A stretch of 64,000 nucleotides of DNA. Origin: Ochromonas danica (lineage: Eukaryota > Sar > Chrysophyceae > Chromulinales > Chromulinaceae). The DNA lies in the NCBI GenBank assembly GCA_015146655.1, contig VKHL01000002.1:186001-250000 (forward strand), in the 5' to 3' direction. This document shows, in pieces, positions 24,474-34,690 of the stretch; position 1 is the stretch's first letter, and every line of letters begins with the position of its first letter. The notes below the pieces were generated by a model that worked only from the letters and a program-made list of their open reading frames with translations, was not told the DNA's origin and made no database searches. Made by a program: the position numbers and the translations under genes.

Positions 24474-24884
24474 TCACTCTCTTGATCATCAGTCATCACT
24501 TTCAGATGATCGAAACAAATTTCAACTTTTTATTCTCTTTTTATTTTATTCTCTTTTCCTAAATTTTTGGCCTTAATTGATCTTTGGCACACCAGAGGGA
24601 AGGTGAGAATGCCTTAAGCTCACGAGGGAGAAGTCTCCATCGCTGTGTGGTAGCAAGCGAATGCAAGATATTCTCCTATCCAGATCCACATCATTATCAC
24701 CAAAGATTGGAAAATCTCTTTCAATTAATCAAGTCACCGAAATTCAAAATCCATCACGATTTCCTTGAAATGAAAGCAAATTTTAAAAGAAAAGTTAAGA
24801 AATAGCTTTCTGCGCGTATAAGAGCATACAAAACAACATGAAGCAATAACATGAATAATGGAGAATAGTTCCAAATAAGATTCT
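24474..24884. other. intergenic region
   Basis: No convincing gene. A 73-codon + strand frame at 24584-24805 starts without a recognisable context and was not called. T-rich at 24520-24570. Confidence 0.3.
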
Positions 24885-25619
24885 TCACTCATTTGTTGGC
24901 AAGAAACTACTGTTGCTTTGCACAACCGCCACTTCATTTGACCGTTGATCATGATTACGATCGTGGGTAGGATTCTTGTAGATGAAGTAAATTTGTTGTA
25001 AGACAGGCCAACTATAAAAGGTCAATGAAAAGAACATAATGATGCAGCAGACTATAAGTAAACCGCCTCTTCCATCTCCCCACTTGAAATCAACACGAAT
25101 CAACACAGTCAATAGAAGGGATCCGAAAAGAGAAAGTATAGCCAGCAGTGTCAAAATCCAAACAAGGATAACAGCATAAATCACCAATACTCTCTTTTGC
25201 TCGAAGTCACAGCAGAAGCACCATTTACTTTGACGCACATAAATTGATTTGTGCGAAACAAATTCTACTCCATTCCATGCAACATCAAATGCGTTATGAA
25301 CATCCCATTGTAATTTCTCCACATAAGAGATGACTGATAATGAGAAAATAGCTGTGGAAAATGCAAAAACACCCAACAATGCTGACCATGCAGAGAGTGA
25401 TCTTGTGCTATCAGAGGCTGACACTGAGATGCCGATGAAAGATGAAGCTAAGATGTATTGGCACCAAGTCTGAGCGGATTTCCACCAATCAGGCCATCCA
25501 TGCTCATAGGCATGTAGAAGAGTCTTGATTCTAGCACGTTCTTGACAATCCTCTGGCAATCCAGTTGTGTCGAGCTGCTCAATACGATAGGAAGGAACAC
25601 CGAAAACTCTCTCAGGCAT
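24885..25619 (-). CDS. four-TM membrane protein, unknown
   Basis: A single-exon 244-aa protein starting MPERVFGVPSYRIEQ. About four hydrophobic segments are visible: near residues 50-66 (YILASSFIGISVSA), 78-96 (SALLGVFAFSTAIFSLSV), 142-170 (VLVIYAVILVWILTLLAILS) and 185-203 (GLLIVCCIIMFFSLTFY). The N-terminus contains a Trp-rich stretch (HGWPDWWKSAQTWCQ), a CFCC cluster lies before TM3, and the hydrophilic tail is Asn/Ser-rich. No family recognised. The long clean reading frame and membrane topology support a real gene. Confidence 0.6.
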   Translation of the reverse strand: MPERVFGVPSYRIEQLDTTGLPEDCQERARIKTLLHAYEHGWPDWWKSAQTWCQYILASSFIGISVSASDSTRSLSAWSALLGVFAFSTAIFSLSVISYVEKLQWDVHNAFDVAWNGVEFVSHKSIYVRQSKWCFCCDFEQKRVLVIYAVILVWILTLLAILSLFGSLLLTVLIRVDFKWGDGRGGLLIVCCIIMFFSLTFYSWPVLQQIYFIYKNPTHDRNHDQRSNEVAVVQSNSSFLPTNE

Positions 25620-26471
25620 GACAAAGAAATGATGTGATGATGTCCGACTTCACAACACAGTACAATGTAATCAATCACTTATGATGTGAATGATCAAACA
25701 TGACTGCACAGTCCAATAAGGGACCAATGAAAGATACGGAAACTGAAAGATCATCTTTTTCAGTTTCCATTGTTGTTGTATGCAGTGGGGTTCATTTTGC
25801 AAGCAAGTCTCCTTCCTCTTCGCCCCTTGCTTCCTTCCTTCGATCAGGTCACAACCATTCCCTGGGACTTCCACTTCCCACCACCATCATCTCCGATGTC
25901 TCTGACGTTGTTGTTGTCCAGGAGGGGCAGGAGGAGTGGTGCAGGATCCTGGCGAATGCAAATACTTCCCAAAATACCAAAATCCGAAACTTTCCCCCTG
26001 CAGCAGACAAGTGTGGCGCAACGAAGTGATGCAGTGGCACTACACTCTACACAAGGCTCACTGAAGTGGTGCTGCGAGGAGGAGATTGATTGGCCAACTT
26101 CTCCTCCACAGTGGAGGATGAAAAGTCTTAAAATAGCAAGAAAACCTTCATTCTTCTTATGAAGAAAGTCTCCAAAGACTGGTTCCTGGCCACTCACTCT
26201 ACTCTCTACTCCACTATCCTAGAGCACATTGTTGCCATTCCTCAACTTTGTGTAGTCGCATTCTTGCCCAGGATCTCAGCGACCTTGACATATTATTTCA
26301 TCCTTGAGTATCCTTTTCTATCTCTTTCTTGTCTTCTTGTTCATTAAGAAAGCACAGAGAAATTCTGATTGATTTTTATTTTAATCAAGAAGGAGTTGAA
26401 GTATTGAAAAGTGAAAACGAAGTGAGCCTCTGTGAAACATCAAAAAACATCAAAATTAAATTGAAATCATC
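25620..26471. other. intergenic region, possible long 5' leader
   Basis: About 850 bp between divergent genes, noticeably more GC-rich than its surroundings at 25790-26140. Open frames of 100-130 codons exist on both strands here (for example 25770-26162 + and 25844-26197 -). They overlap each other and match nothing known to me. Possibly promoter plus 5' leader of the gene starting at 26472, or an unrecognised short gene. Confidence 0.3.
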
Positions 26472-28139
26472 ATGATGGAAGCTGAAATGAATCGACATAT
26501 CGATGTTCCTGTGGAATTTAAGATTCCTAAGACCTATTCCGTGACTGTGACATCAGGTGCTGCCACGTCCTTTGCAACCTCCTTGATGGAGTCCTTCTCC
26601 TTCTTGGGGGACAAGGAGACTATTATGACCAATCAAGACTTCCTTAGTGGAAGCTTTGTAGCTAATCTTAACCGTGAATCCAGTGAGGAAGACAAGAAGA
26701 AGTACTACCAGCAGGTGAGTCAATTGCACTACTACCCTCCCTCCCTCTCTCTGTGGTTCTGACCACCGCCGCCGCCCGCGTGTTTTGCCTTTTTAGTGCT
26801 TGCGAGCCTTGGACTGGAGCTTCAGTGAGCGTGTAGTGCGCGATGCTGATATGGGCTTGTTTTTCGCTGGTGCCATAGAAGACATGGAGGCCCATATTAA
26901 CTCCACCATGGAGGGTGGACTGAGAGACCCAGAGAGCATGCGAGAGCATCTCCCTCTTGACAGTGTTCCATTCCGCTATGCACGGCGATTTCTTGTGAAG
27001 AACATCCAAGAATTACCAAAAGACGATGAGATTCGTTTGGCTTGCCAAGCACTCTTCCTCTACCTCCTGAGACCTCGTGTCCCTGTCAAATATACTGACA
27101 TGGACTCCTTCTTGGACAAGTATCCTGATCTTCGTGAACGCAATGCGACGGAACAAGATCGCTTGAGACATACAGCGAACTGGATGGACTTGGCCTTCTA
27201 CACCATCCAGCCAAGAAACAACAAGACTTTCATTTTAAATATCATTCCTCGCATCATTGAAGGTCGTAATGCACGTTATATTACTGGTAGTGGACAAACC
27301 AAGCCCACTGCTGATCGAGTGAACATTTTCCGTCTGGAAGGTAATTGTGAGAAGATCAAGCGCCCACCTCGTCGTAAGAAGGAAGAAATCATGGCTGCTG
27401 CTGTTTCAGCATCGGGGAAGAAGAGTCCAGTGGACCCTGCTATGATCCAATCTTCTAAAGATGGTGGAAGTCCGACTGACATCAGCAAGTTTCCTTATGA
27501 TGCCCATCCCTTCATGCACATGGGATACCCCATGGGATTCTTACCTCCTAATCAATGTAAGCACTTTGTCTTTTTCGAATTATTGGTTTAGATTTGGTAT
27601 TGACAAGATGTGTTTTTGGTGTTTCAGGGATGCAATATGGAGGAATGCCTTGGGCTGGTAACGCTGGCACATCGCCGAATTTCCCTTCGGCGCCCGCTTT
27701 CCCCCTCGCTTCCAAGGGTGGTGACATTCAAATGGCTCTTCTGAGAAGACTTGCCGCTGCCAAGGTTGCTTCATCGCTGGAAAATGACCCTAGAAGCGGC
27801 TTTCCCGGCTACTTGCCTGGTTATTGGACGGGCAGCAGCATGAATGTTTATAACCGAGGTGCTCCTGTGCACTTCCCTTCATCCAGTTTCGGAAGCAACT
27901 TCACCAATCCTATGGTGAACAGAAGTGAAATGGAGTCGAGTGCTCCCATCTCTCCATCCGGCAAAGCCGTTGACACTGCCAATCAAATCCTGGGCAACAA
28001 GCGAAAATTAGAATCTGAAGATTCGGAACAGCCTAACAAGACTTCGAATAATCTTGGTTGCGGAGGATTACATTTGCTTTTCGCAGCTGTGAACTCTCTT
28101 GAAGCAGCTCACCATCAGCAGCAGCAGACAGTGGAATGA
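26472..28139 (+). CDS. predicted nuclear protein of unknown family
   Basis: Three exons (26472-26714, 26797-27556, 27628-28139) encode 504 aa. The junctions are clean (CAG|gtgagt ... tttttag|TGC and CAAT|gtaagc ... tttcag|GG). Residues 1-300 look like one or two folded domains, with blocks CLRALDWSFSERVVRDADMG, GLFFAGAIEDMEAHI and ACQALFLYLLRPRVPV, then NWMDLAFYTIQPRN. A basic patch IKRPPRRKKEE (about residue 295) could be a nuclear signal. The C-terminal 200 residues are rich in Met/Gly/Pro/Ser and probably disordered (MGYPMGFLPPNQ, AFPLASKGGD). I do not recognise the family. It may be a stramenopile-specific regulator, but nothing visible proves DNA or RNA binding. Confidence 0.72.
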
Positions 28140-28418
28140 CGAACAAACTGCTTCTGCTGCACACAATTTTGGTTTCGTGGTCTCTAATTATTACAATCTG
28201 GCTTTTAAAGCAGATTGTTCGTAGATAACCTATGTGGCTATATAACAAATTAATGTGGTTGTCCTTCTCTTTCTTATCATCTGTTGTTGCTTTGTTTTCA
28301 AATCATAGCTAAATATGGCAGTTGGTAAAGTGTTAGCTAGATTCTGGGTAGTTAGGTATCTGGACTTGGCTGTGCGGTCAGTCCAAATCATCTCCCTTGC
28401 CATGAATGTGTTGTTGCT

Positions 28419-29072
28419 ATGAGGCGAGCAGAGAAGATGTGGCTAGAGTACGGCTTGGAAGAGAACTATGCTCTTGACAAAGAAGGAGGCAGTGAAGATG
28501 GAGAAGCAAAGGCCATGAGTCGACTCCAATTGTCCATCACCAACTCCCTCCTCGTACTGAGAGATGGTCAACCATCTCCTATTGACTTACCAGGGGACAA
28601 GAAGAACTTTCTCTTCATTGGCTCTCTTGGGAGTGCTTATAACTTGTCAGCATTACAAGCAGCATCTATCACTCATATCCTCTGTCTATCTGGTATAGTC
28701 CGTATGAAATACTACCAACACTCTCATCATCACTCCTTCGTCTACCTTCGTCTACCCATGGAAGACAAGATTGACTTCCCTTTAGAGAGTGTACTTGATG
28801 AGGCTATTGCCTTCATAGACTCTGCTGCTACTGCTGCTAGTACAATAGATGGTAAAGTGTTAGTGCACTGCTATCAGGGACGATCACGTTGTGCTGCAGT
28901 CTGTTGTGCTTATCTCATGTTACGACATGATTACACTTTAAACGAAGCATTATCAACTGTTCAAAAAGCTCGACCAATTGCCCAACCAAACACAGGTTTC
29001 ATGACTACATTATGTCTCTTACAGAACAAGAAGAACAAGACACAGTCATCATGTCATCATCATCCTTCATAG
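28419..29072 (+). CDS. dual-specificity protein phosphatase
   Basis: A single-exon 217-aa protein. The cysteine phosphatase loop is VLVHCYQGRSRCAA, the HCX5R signature. It is preceded by LFIGSLGSAYNLSALQAASI and ITHILCLSG, the usual DSP N-terminal block, and by YLRLPMEDKIDFPLE, where the general-acid Asp is expected. The helical segment MLRHDYTLNEALSTVQKARP and the Asn in AQPNTGFM follow, as in atypical DSPs. It could act on Ser/Thr/Tyr phosphates or on a non-protein substrate; this cannot be separated from sequence alone. The N-terminal 55 residues are acidic and unmatched. The 280 bp upstream hold no other gene. Confidence 0.88.
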   Translation: MRRAEKMWLEYGLEENYALDKEGGSEDGEAKAMSRLQLSITNSLLVLRDGQPSPIDLPGDKKNFLFIGSLGSAYNLSALQAASITHILCLSGIVRMKYYQHSHHHSFVYLRLPMEDKIDFPLESVLDEAIAFIDSAATAASTIDGKVLVHCYQGRSRCAAVCCAYLMLRHDYTLNEALSTVQKARPIAQPNTGFMTTLCLLQNKKNKTQSSCHHHPS

Positions 29073-29168
29073 GTGTAGGTAGTTAACTATAAATCCTACT
29101 CATATCAACTACATGTAATACAATCATCCTAATCTACTATCAGTTATGATAACCTTAGGGTGGTCAAT

Positions 29169-29951
29169 TTATTGGGCAACCCAGCCACCATCCATATTCC
29201 AGGCAACACCTCTCACTTCAGAGGCATCTTCACTAGCAAGGAAGGCAGCCATGGCACCCAATTGCTCAGGAGTAACAAAACCAGCAGAGGGTTGCTTCTC
29301 AGACAACAGACGAACACGAGCTTCATCAACAGAGATCTTGGCTGCAGCAGCACGATCTTCAATCTGCTTCTGTACCAGAGGAGTCAAGACCCAACCAGGA
29401 CAGACACAGTTTGCTGTGATCCTCGTCTTAGCAGTCTCAAGCGCCACTGCCTTAGTAAAGCCTACCACACCATGTTTGGTAGCGACATAAGGAGCTTTCT
29501 CAGCGGATGCTACAAGGCCATGTACACTAGCGATGTTAATGATACGACCCCAATTCTGCTTCTTCATCTCAGGTAAAGCTAAACGAGTAGTATGGAAGAC
29601 AGCAGAGAGATTAATAGCAATAATAGCATTCCATTTCGCAACAGGGAAATGTTCAATAGGAGAGACATGTTGAATGCCAGCATTGTTGACAAGAATATCA
29701 ACAGGTTGCTTCTTTAAGACATCTTCCATCATCTTTTCAATCTCTTCAGTCTTAGATAAGTCAGCACCATTATAAGAGACTTGTACTTTGTATTCATCAG
29801 AGAGTGTTTTGACTAAATGTTGTATTTCTTTTTCTTCACCAAACCCATTAATAACTAAGTTAGCACCACGTGCAGCTAAGGACTTGGCAATTCCAAGACC
29901 AATACCACTTGTACTACCAGTGACTAAGGCAAGCTTTCTTGTCAGGGACAT
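29169..29951 (-). CDS. bacterial-type 3-hydroxybutyrate dehydrogenase (SDR)
   Basis: A single-exon 260-aa short-chain dehydrogenase. The predicted reaction is NAD-linked interconversion of 3-hydroxybutyrate and acetoacetate. The motifs are TGSTSGIGLGIA (cofactor loop), NNAGIQH, the catalytic Ser in NIASVHGLVAS, YVATKHG (Tyr/Lys) and CPGWVLTPLV, then the C-terminal MDGGWVAQ. The combination VNNAGIQHV, AIIAINLSAVFHTTR and a GGW.AQ terminus is characteristic of bacterial D-beta-hydroxybutyrate dehydrogenases. The start at MSLTRKLALVTG fits the family; an upstream in-frame ATG adds 12 unlikely residues encoded by a tatgacgtga repeat. No targeting peptide is visible. An alphaproteobacterial (mitochondrial) or later transfer origin is inferred. 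Confidence 0.88.
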   Translation of the reverse strand: MSLTRKLALVTGSTSGIGLGIAKSLAARGANLVINGFGEEKEIQHLVKTLSDEYKVQVSYNGADLSKTEEIEKMMEDVLKKQPVDILVNNAGIQHVSPIEHFPVAKWNAIIAINLSAVFHTTRLALPEMKKQNWGRIINIASVHGLVASAEKAPYVATKHGVVGFTKAVALETAKTRITANCVCPGWVLTPLVQKQIEDRAAAAKISVDEARVRLLSEKQPSAGFVTPEQLGAMAAFLASEDASEVRGVAWNMDGGWVAQ

Positions 29952-30271
29952 GACGTGATATGACGTGATATGATATGATGTTGTCACAAGGGAATGTTCC
30001 TGCCCATATGGCCAAAAGATCGCCTACGCCACGGCACTGCAACCCTGACAGAGAGGCAGACAGAATACGAATACACGAAAACACGAAAAACGAATAATCG
30101 AAACTCCTGAATTCCGAAACCTCCTTGTCTTTCACTGAAAATCGAAATCCCGAAAGTCCGACTCAGTCCAAGAGAAGAGCGGGAGCACCGGAGGAGTAGA
30201 GAAGCAAGAGAATAATAGTGATCAAATCAATTGATTAAAATCTAAATTAGAGATCATAATTCGATTAGAAA
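29952..30271. promoter_or_regulatory. bidirectional promoter with CGAA cluster
   Basis: 320 bp between the divergent dehydrogenase and small mitochondrial-protein genes. The tetramer CGAA occurs about eight times between 30065 and 30152 in the + orientation (cacgaaaa, tcgaaa and ccgaaa forms). A short tatgacgtga repeat lies at 29952-29975. Confidence 0.4.
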
Positions 30272-30574
30272 ATGATTGGAAGAAACAGTTTGAGTCGATT
30301 ATTTCAAAGACAGTTTATCCGTCGATTGTCTGATGCTACTGCTAAGACCCAGCCAGCCGCCGCCCCTGTCAAGCCTGTTGTTGCTGCTTCTGCTCCTGCC
30401 GCGGTAGTGACCAAGCCCAGTGGTGGATCAACTTTCTTCCAGCGTTTGTCTTCTTTTCTCACTGGATTAGGTGTTGGGTTTGGACTGAGTGGATATTTCA
30501 TCTACCAGGAGTTGGCTGAATCTAACGCTGCACTGCAACGAGACATTGCCAAGCTCTTGGATCAGCAACAGTAG
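30272..30574 (+). CDS. small mitochondrial membrane protein
   Basis: 100 aa in one exon. The N-terminus (MIGRNSLSRLFQRQFIRRLS) is Arg/Ser-rich and lacks acidic residues, which is typical of a mitochondrial presequence. An Ala/Pro/Val linker follows, then one hydrophobic segment with glycines (FLTGLGVGFGLSGYFIYQEL). The tail is a short coiled stretch (ESNAALQRDIAKLLDQQQ). No family recognised; a small inner-membrane accessory subunit is a reasonable guess. Confidence 0.65.
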   Translation: MIGRNSLSRLFQRQFIRRLSDATAKTQPAAAPVKPVVAASAPAAVVTKPSGGSTFFQRLSSFLTGLGVGFGLSGYFIYQELAESNAALQRDIAKLLDQQQ

Positions 30575-30874
30575 ACCACCTCTCACCTCTCACCTCTCAC
30601 CTCTGGCTGTCCTTTCTTCTTCTCTATCCACTTTCTCTTCTCCCTTGTAACCTTACTAAACCCGTAACCTAAAGCCGCTATTAAGATCTTCTTTTTCTTC
30701 TTCTCACACATCTTGTTGTAGCTCTGGTATGGGGCTGTGATGAGGTAACATGACAGTGACCGCCTCCTGCCTTGTATGGGAGCTTACACATCTCCTAAAT
30801 ATAATATAGTCTATAGACTAAATCGATGTTAAACCAATACACATACAAAACTGCAGCCCAAAACACATACAAAG
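30575..30874. other. convergent 3' region
   Basis: About 300 bp between two convergent stops. It begins with a short tandem repeat of cacctct (30580-30603). Nothing else was seen. Confidence 0.4.
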
Positions 30875-33110
30875 CTAGATGTCGAAGGCCATGGAAGTCT
30901 TCATAATATAGAGCAGCTCAGCAGCAAAGTCGTTGCTCTTCGTATCCTCCTCTTCGCTACCCTTGCCACCATTTGTGTTGGAGATATAGTTATCAAGGTT
31001 CATACTGGCATCAATGTTGTTGATGTCGAAAAGGTCGTCAATATCCACTGTTGGTTGTGGCTGCTGTTGTTGTGGCTGTTCCTGTTGAGGTTGTTCCTGT
31101 GTCTTCCCTTGAATAGATCCTTCTTCTTGACCTTTTTTCGTCGTCTTTTCACCATTGTTTGCTTTGTTGGATGCTTTTGGTGTCGGAGGAGGCTTTTTTC
31201 GAGCGATGGGTAGATTGAGATGCACAGCCTCTTCTTCCTCTTCTTCGACTAGTAGCTTCGCGAGTTCTTGTTCTAAGGTCGCTAACACTTCCTTCGAGAT
31301 TTCTTTCTCTATGAGAGGGTCTAATTCGGCAGTGCCTTTCTTGATGGCTAGCTCGGCGCGTTGCTTCATAATGAGTTCCTCTTTCTTCTCTTTCTCGGTC
31401 ATAAAGAGTTTGCGGCGTGACTCCAGCATGGTTGCGGAGGTGGGTGTCGCCGCACCGGCTCCACTATCACTTGTTGCTATCGCCCCGCGAGAGGGAGTGG
31501 AAGGAACAGGTGTTGAGGGTATAGAGCTGGATGCTTCATTGCCATCGATGCGAAGCTGTTGAGCACGATAAGCATCCTCCCAGAGTTCATTGTAGGAATC
31601 CACAGCATCGATGACAAGATGGTAGACTGCCTCGAAGTCAGGGAATTCTGCTACCAAGCCTTTATTGGCGAGACGGTCCTCAAACACCTTTGAAGCTATT
31701 GTAAAGACGACCAGGTCATTAGTAGTCAGCGAGCATGGCATTTATTGCGAAGTCTTACCAGAGGTAATGTAGACATAAGCTACGAAGAGCGATGTGCAAT
31801 CCATGAAGTAATATCCTGAAACCTCATCCACTTCTTCTTCCTCGTCATCGTCCTCATCGCCCATCCCATCTCCTCCTCCACCTCCTTCCTCTCCTTCTTC
31901 CTTGTCATCTATCACATCCAATAAGAGCTTTGATTACAAACTATATCAATCGATAGGACTTGGTCTAGATCACTTACTTGTGAGGTCAGAGACGAGGCTA
32001 TCTGGTAGCCGCAGGCCAAGACTCTGTGCATCTTTTAGAGGTAGTTTGAGATATTTGCCCAGCTGAATCTTCCACCAGTCAGCCTTGTTCATGGCCTGCA
32101 ATGCCTCGTTGCCATCGAGATAGCGAAAGGATAGCCTCTTCTTAGGCTTGAGAACAGCTGCTGCGACACTTTCAGCAGGACGATTGATACCCATCGCTTC
32201 CTGCTCCTCCTCCTCCATAGCCATGGCTTGACTATTCATGATCTCAGTGAAGAGATGCTTGTTGGCATCATCAGGAAGATCAGCAATAGTGGGAGAGAAG
32301 ACAGCATTGACCTCCTTCACCTTCCTACCAGCCTGCCACAGTGCATGATGTCCACTCCAATTACCTGTGTAGATGTCTCTCTCATAAAAAGATCCAGGCC
32401 CATCAGGTTTATTGTTGAGAAACATGCCTTCAAAACGATCACCATTGGGATGGACATAGACACCTATACCACTCATTTGATTGTTCTCATATCTGTCATT
32501 GAAACCAAACACCAACCAGAAAACAGATTAAACAGAAGCAACCAAACATAAACACAAACACAATCATATGATGCATTTGCTAAAACAGACTGAAAGGCAT
32601 CAACAAATGAACCCCACTTACCTTCCATAGTATTTACTCCCTTCAGGAAAGAATGCTACTCCAAATCCATGTCTCATATTATTTGCAAACTCTCCTTTAT
32701 ATGTACGAAAGGCATTTTCGCCAAATTCTTCTCCTCTTCCTTCTCGTTTATCTTCACGAAAATTACCTTGAAAGACTTTCATTCCTTGATTATCAAATTC
32801 AATCCCTCGACCATGACGTTTACCTTCTTTGAATCTACCAATATAGGCAATCACTTCTGTGCCAGGATAATATAATGTACCATGACCATGATATAGGTTA
32901 TTCTTAAAGTTTCCACGATAGAGTTGTTTCTCAGTTTCCATATATCCTTCTGCTTTGTAGAAGAGGACACCTTGACCATGGCGCTGACCTGAGCGATCAG
33001 ATTTACCTTGATACCGCTCTTTAGCTTCAAACTTCAATCCACGAAGCTCGTAGAAGGCATGTAGGGCTTGACCATTGCTCTTCTCTTCAGCCGTGGAGCC
33101 TCTAACAGAC

Positions 33111-33202
<92 letters not shown>

Positions 33203-33823
33203 GGGGGGGTGTAAGCAGCAGAGATGAAGTGAGCAGGTTGGTTGCTGTTGCTTACTTGTAATCAGTGAGAGTCATATCAGCTCCTGCTTTAATAAGCAAG
33301 ATAGTTAAATGCTTGTGTCCAGCTTCTGTAGCCACATGTAAAGGATAGAAGAAGCCATCTTTCTCCATGCCAGAATAGGTGTAGCACTTCTTGGTTTTGG
33401 ACTAAAGATAGCAGAGGCAAAGACTACGTCACTGAAAGAGAAGTATGGTAGTATTAGAACTATAGCATAGACTCACATTTTTAATAACCTCATAGACATC
33501 ACTTCCTTCATAACCAAACATCTTAGCATTCAATAAGGATCGATTAGCTTGTAGGATATTTCTGATGATATGAAGGTCACTAGCTATAGAGAGACAGAGA
33601 CAGAAGAGGTGGGTGACAAGTTAACAACTGAAGAAGTGTCATGAAGGGACTACCACCCACTGTGTGGGGGGGGGGTTGGAGTGGAGTGAGGACAGGAGCA
33701 TGAGAGAGAAGACTGACCTCGAATAGCTTTGAATAGCAATGCTTTCTGACTGCTTTCATCCATCATACGGATATTACTCACAGTGAGATCACCTTCATTC
33801 ATATCAATATCAGCTCGATTCAT
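30875..33823 (-). CDS. ankyrin-MORN repeat protein with acidic/coiled tail
   Basis: Seven exons (33823-33718, 33583-33477, 33401-33256, 33101-32622, 32492-31978, 31908-31759, 31695-30875) sum to 775 codons. The N-terminal exons carry an ankyrin-type repeat (YPLHVATEAGHKHLTILLIK, then AGADMTLTDY). Exon 4 and the start of exon 5 hold a run of about six to eight MORN repeats (YRGNFKNNLYHGHGTLYY, YIGRFKEGKRHGRG, FQGNFREDKREGRG, YKGEFANNMRHGFG, FEGMFLNNKPDGPG), which often bind membranes or scaffold cytoskeleton. Exon 6 is Gly/Asp/Glu-rich. Exon 7 has a charged coiled coil (EKEKKEELIMKQRAELAIKK) and a Gln/Pro-rich tail. A flagellar or cortical role is plausible for MORN proteins but unproven here. 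Intron 3 contains a C run and a long TG tract reaching almost to the acceptor. Confidence 0.85.
33107..33209. repeat. (CA)n plus G9 tract in MORN gene intron 3
   Basis: A CA microsatellite (about 33107-33200) directly followed by nine G (33201-33209). On the gene's sense strand this reads C9-(TG)n and ends about eight nt before the acceptor ctgttag. Confidence 0.95.
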
Positions 33824-34128
33824 TGTTTACTATCAAGATTCAGATACTCTCCATTCAACATTCACTTATGATCTGTTTTTTTCTCATCCTTACTAACATT
33901 ATTATTCCGCGCGGTTACTCCAAGAATGTCAAAACTGGAAATCTGGTTTCAAGTGTCAGTCCAGATATCAAGATTCCTAGAATTTGGCTCTCAGCTCTGC
34001 TTGCCCACACGACAGCTTCTCCATCAAACTGCAACTCTTCCACCATTCTCTTGTAAGAGTGACTGATTGTTAGCAATCTTTACATATTTGAAAAGACCCT
34101 TTCTAATAACAAAGAGATAAGGAAAGAG
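33824..34128. promoter_or_regulatory. bidirectional promoter, MORN gene / COA4
   Basis: About 305 bp between divergent starts. It contains a GC-rich patch ttccgcgcgg at about 33905. No other gene was seen. Confidence 0.3.
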
Positions 34129-34410
34129 ATGGAGCAAGAAGGAGGTCAACCAAAAATTGTTGTTCATGGGAAATTCAACAAGACCAATAAAGGAGAAGAA
34201 GTAGACATCTCAGCAATGATTGATCACTCAGGCTGTGCTCAGATCTATTATGATCTAGAAGAATGTCTAGGAGAGAATGATCGAGATTGGAGGAAGTGTC
34301 AGACTCTGGTGCAAAGCTGGAAGGTGTGCTATCAGAAGAAAGACAAGGAGAGGGACCAACAGTGGAAAGAACAGCAACAGCAGAGGAAGAATGCTCAAGT
34401 AGCCAAGTGA
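34129..34410 (+). CDS. COA4: COA4-like twin CX9C mitochondrial protein
   Basis: A single-exon 93-aa protein. It has the twin CX9C arrangement: C-AQIYYDLEE-C, then DRDWRK, then C-QTLVQSWKV-C. This forms two disulfides in the intermembrane space through the Mia40/Erv1 import route. The DRDWRKCQ segment between the cysteine pairs matches the COA4 (CHCHD8) family, an assembly factor of cytochrome c oxidase. The C-terminus is a charged Gln/Lys coil. COX/CMC-type relatives share the fold, so the exact subfamily is a good but not certain call. Confidence 0.82.
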   Translation: MEQEGGQPKIVVHGKFNKTNKGEEVDISAMIDHSGCAQIYYDLEECLGENDRDWRKCQTLVQSWKVCYQKKDKERDQQWKEQQQQRKNAQVAK

Positions 34411-34690
34411 GTCCTATGAAGGACTCTTTGGATAAGATGTGTAGTTGTATAGTAAAACAGGAAGCCCTTTGCTGGTTTTCGCTCTCTCACCTCACCTCTT
34501 GACTGACCCCTTCACTCACTCACTCACTCACATGAACACACAAACACGCATATCTCAGATATTACAACTGCACTGCCTTCGACCGCTTTACAAGAACAGA
34601 TTTTCACAGTGGTCAAAGGAGCATTTACACCTTCGATCGCTTTAAAAGCCATCCCCATAACAATGAAAAACGACACTTCCACCCTAGGCA
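34411..34690. other. convergent 3' region
   Basis: 280 bp between convergent stops, with a (CTCA)n/(CACT)n run at about 34510-34535. No gene. Confidence 0.3.

Noticed and set aside
24584-24805. 73-codon + strand frame
   Set aside because: No recognisable product and no ordered start context; composition is not gene-like.
25770-26197. Overlapping 100-130-codon frames on both strands
   Set aside because: Each overlaps another, no family is visible, and the GC-rich patch favours chance openness. Left as intergenic.
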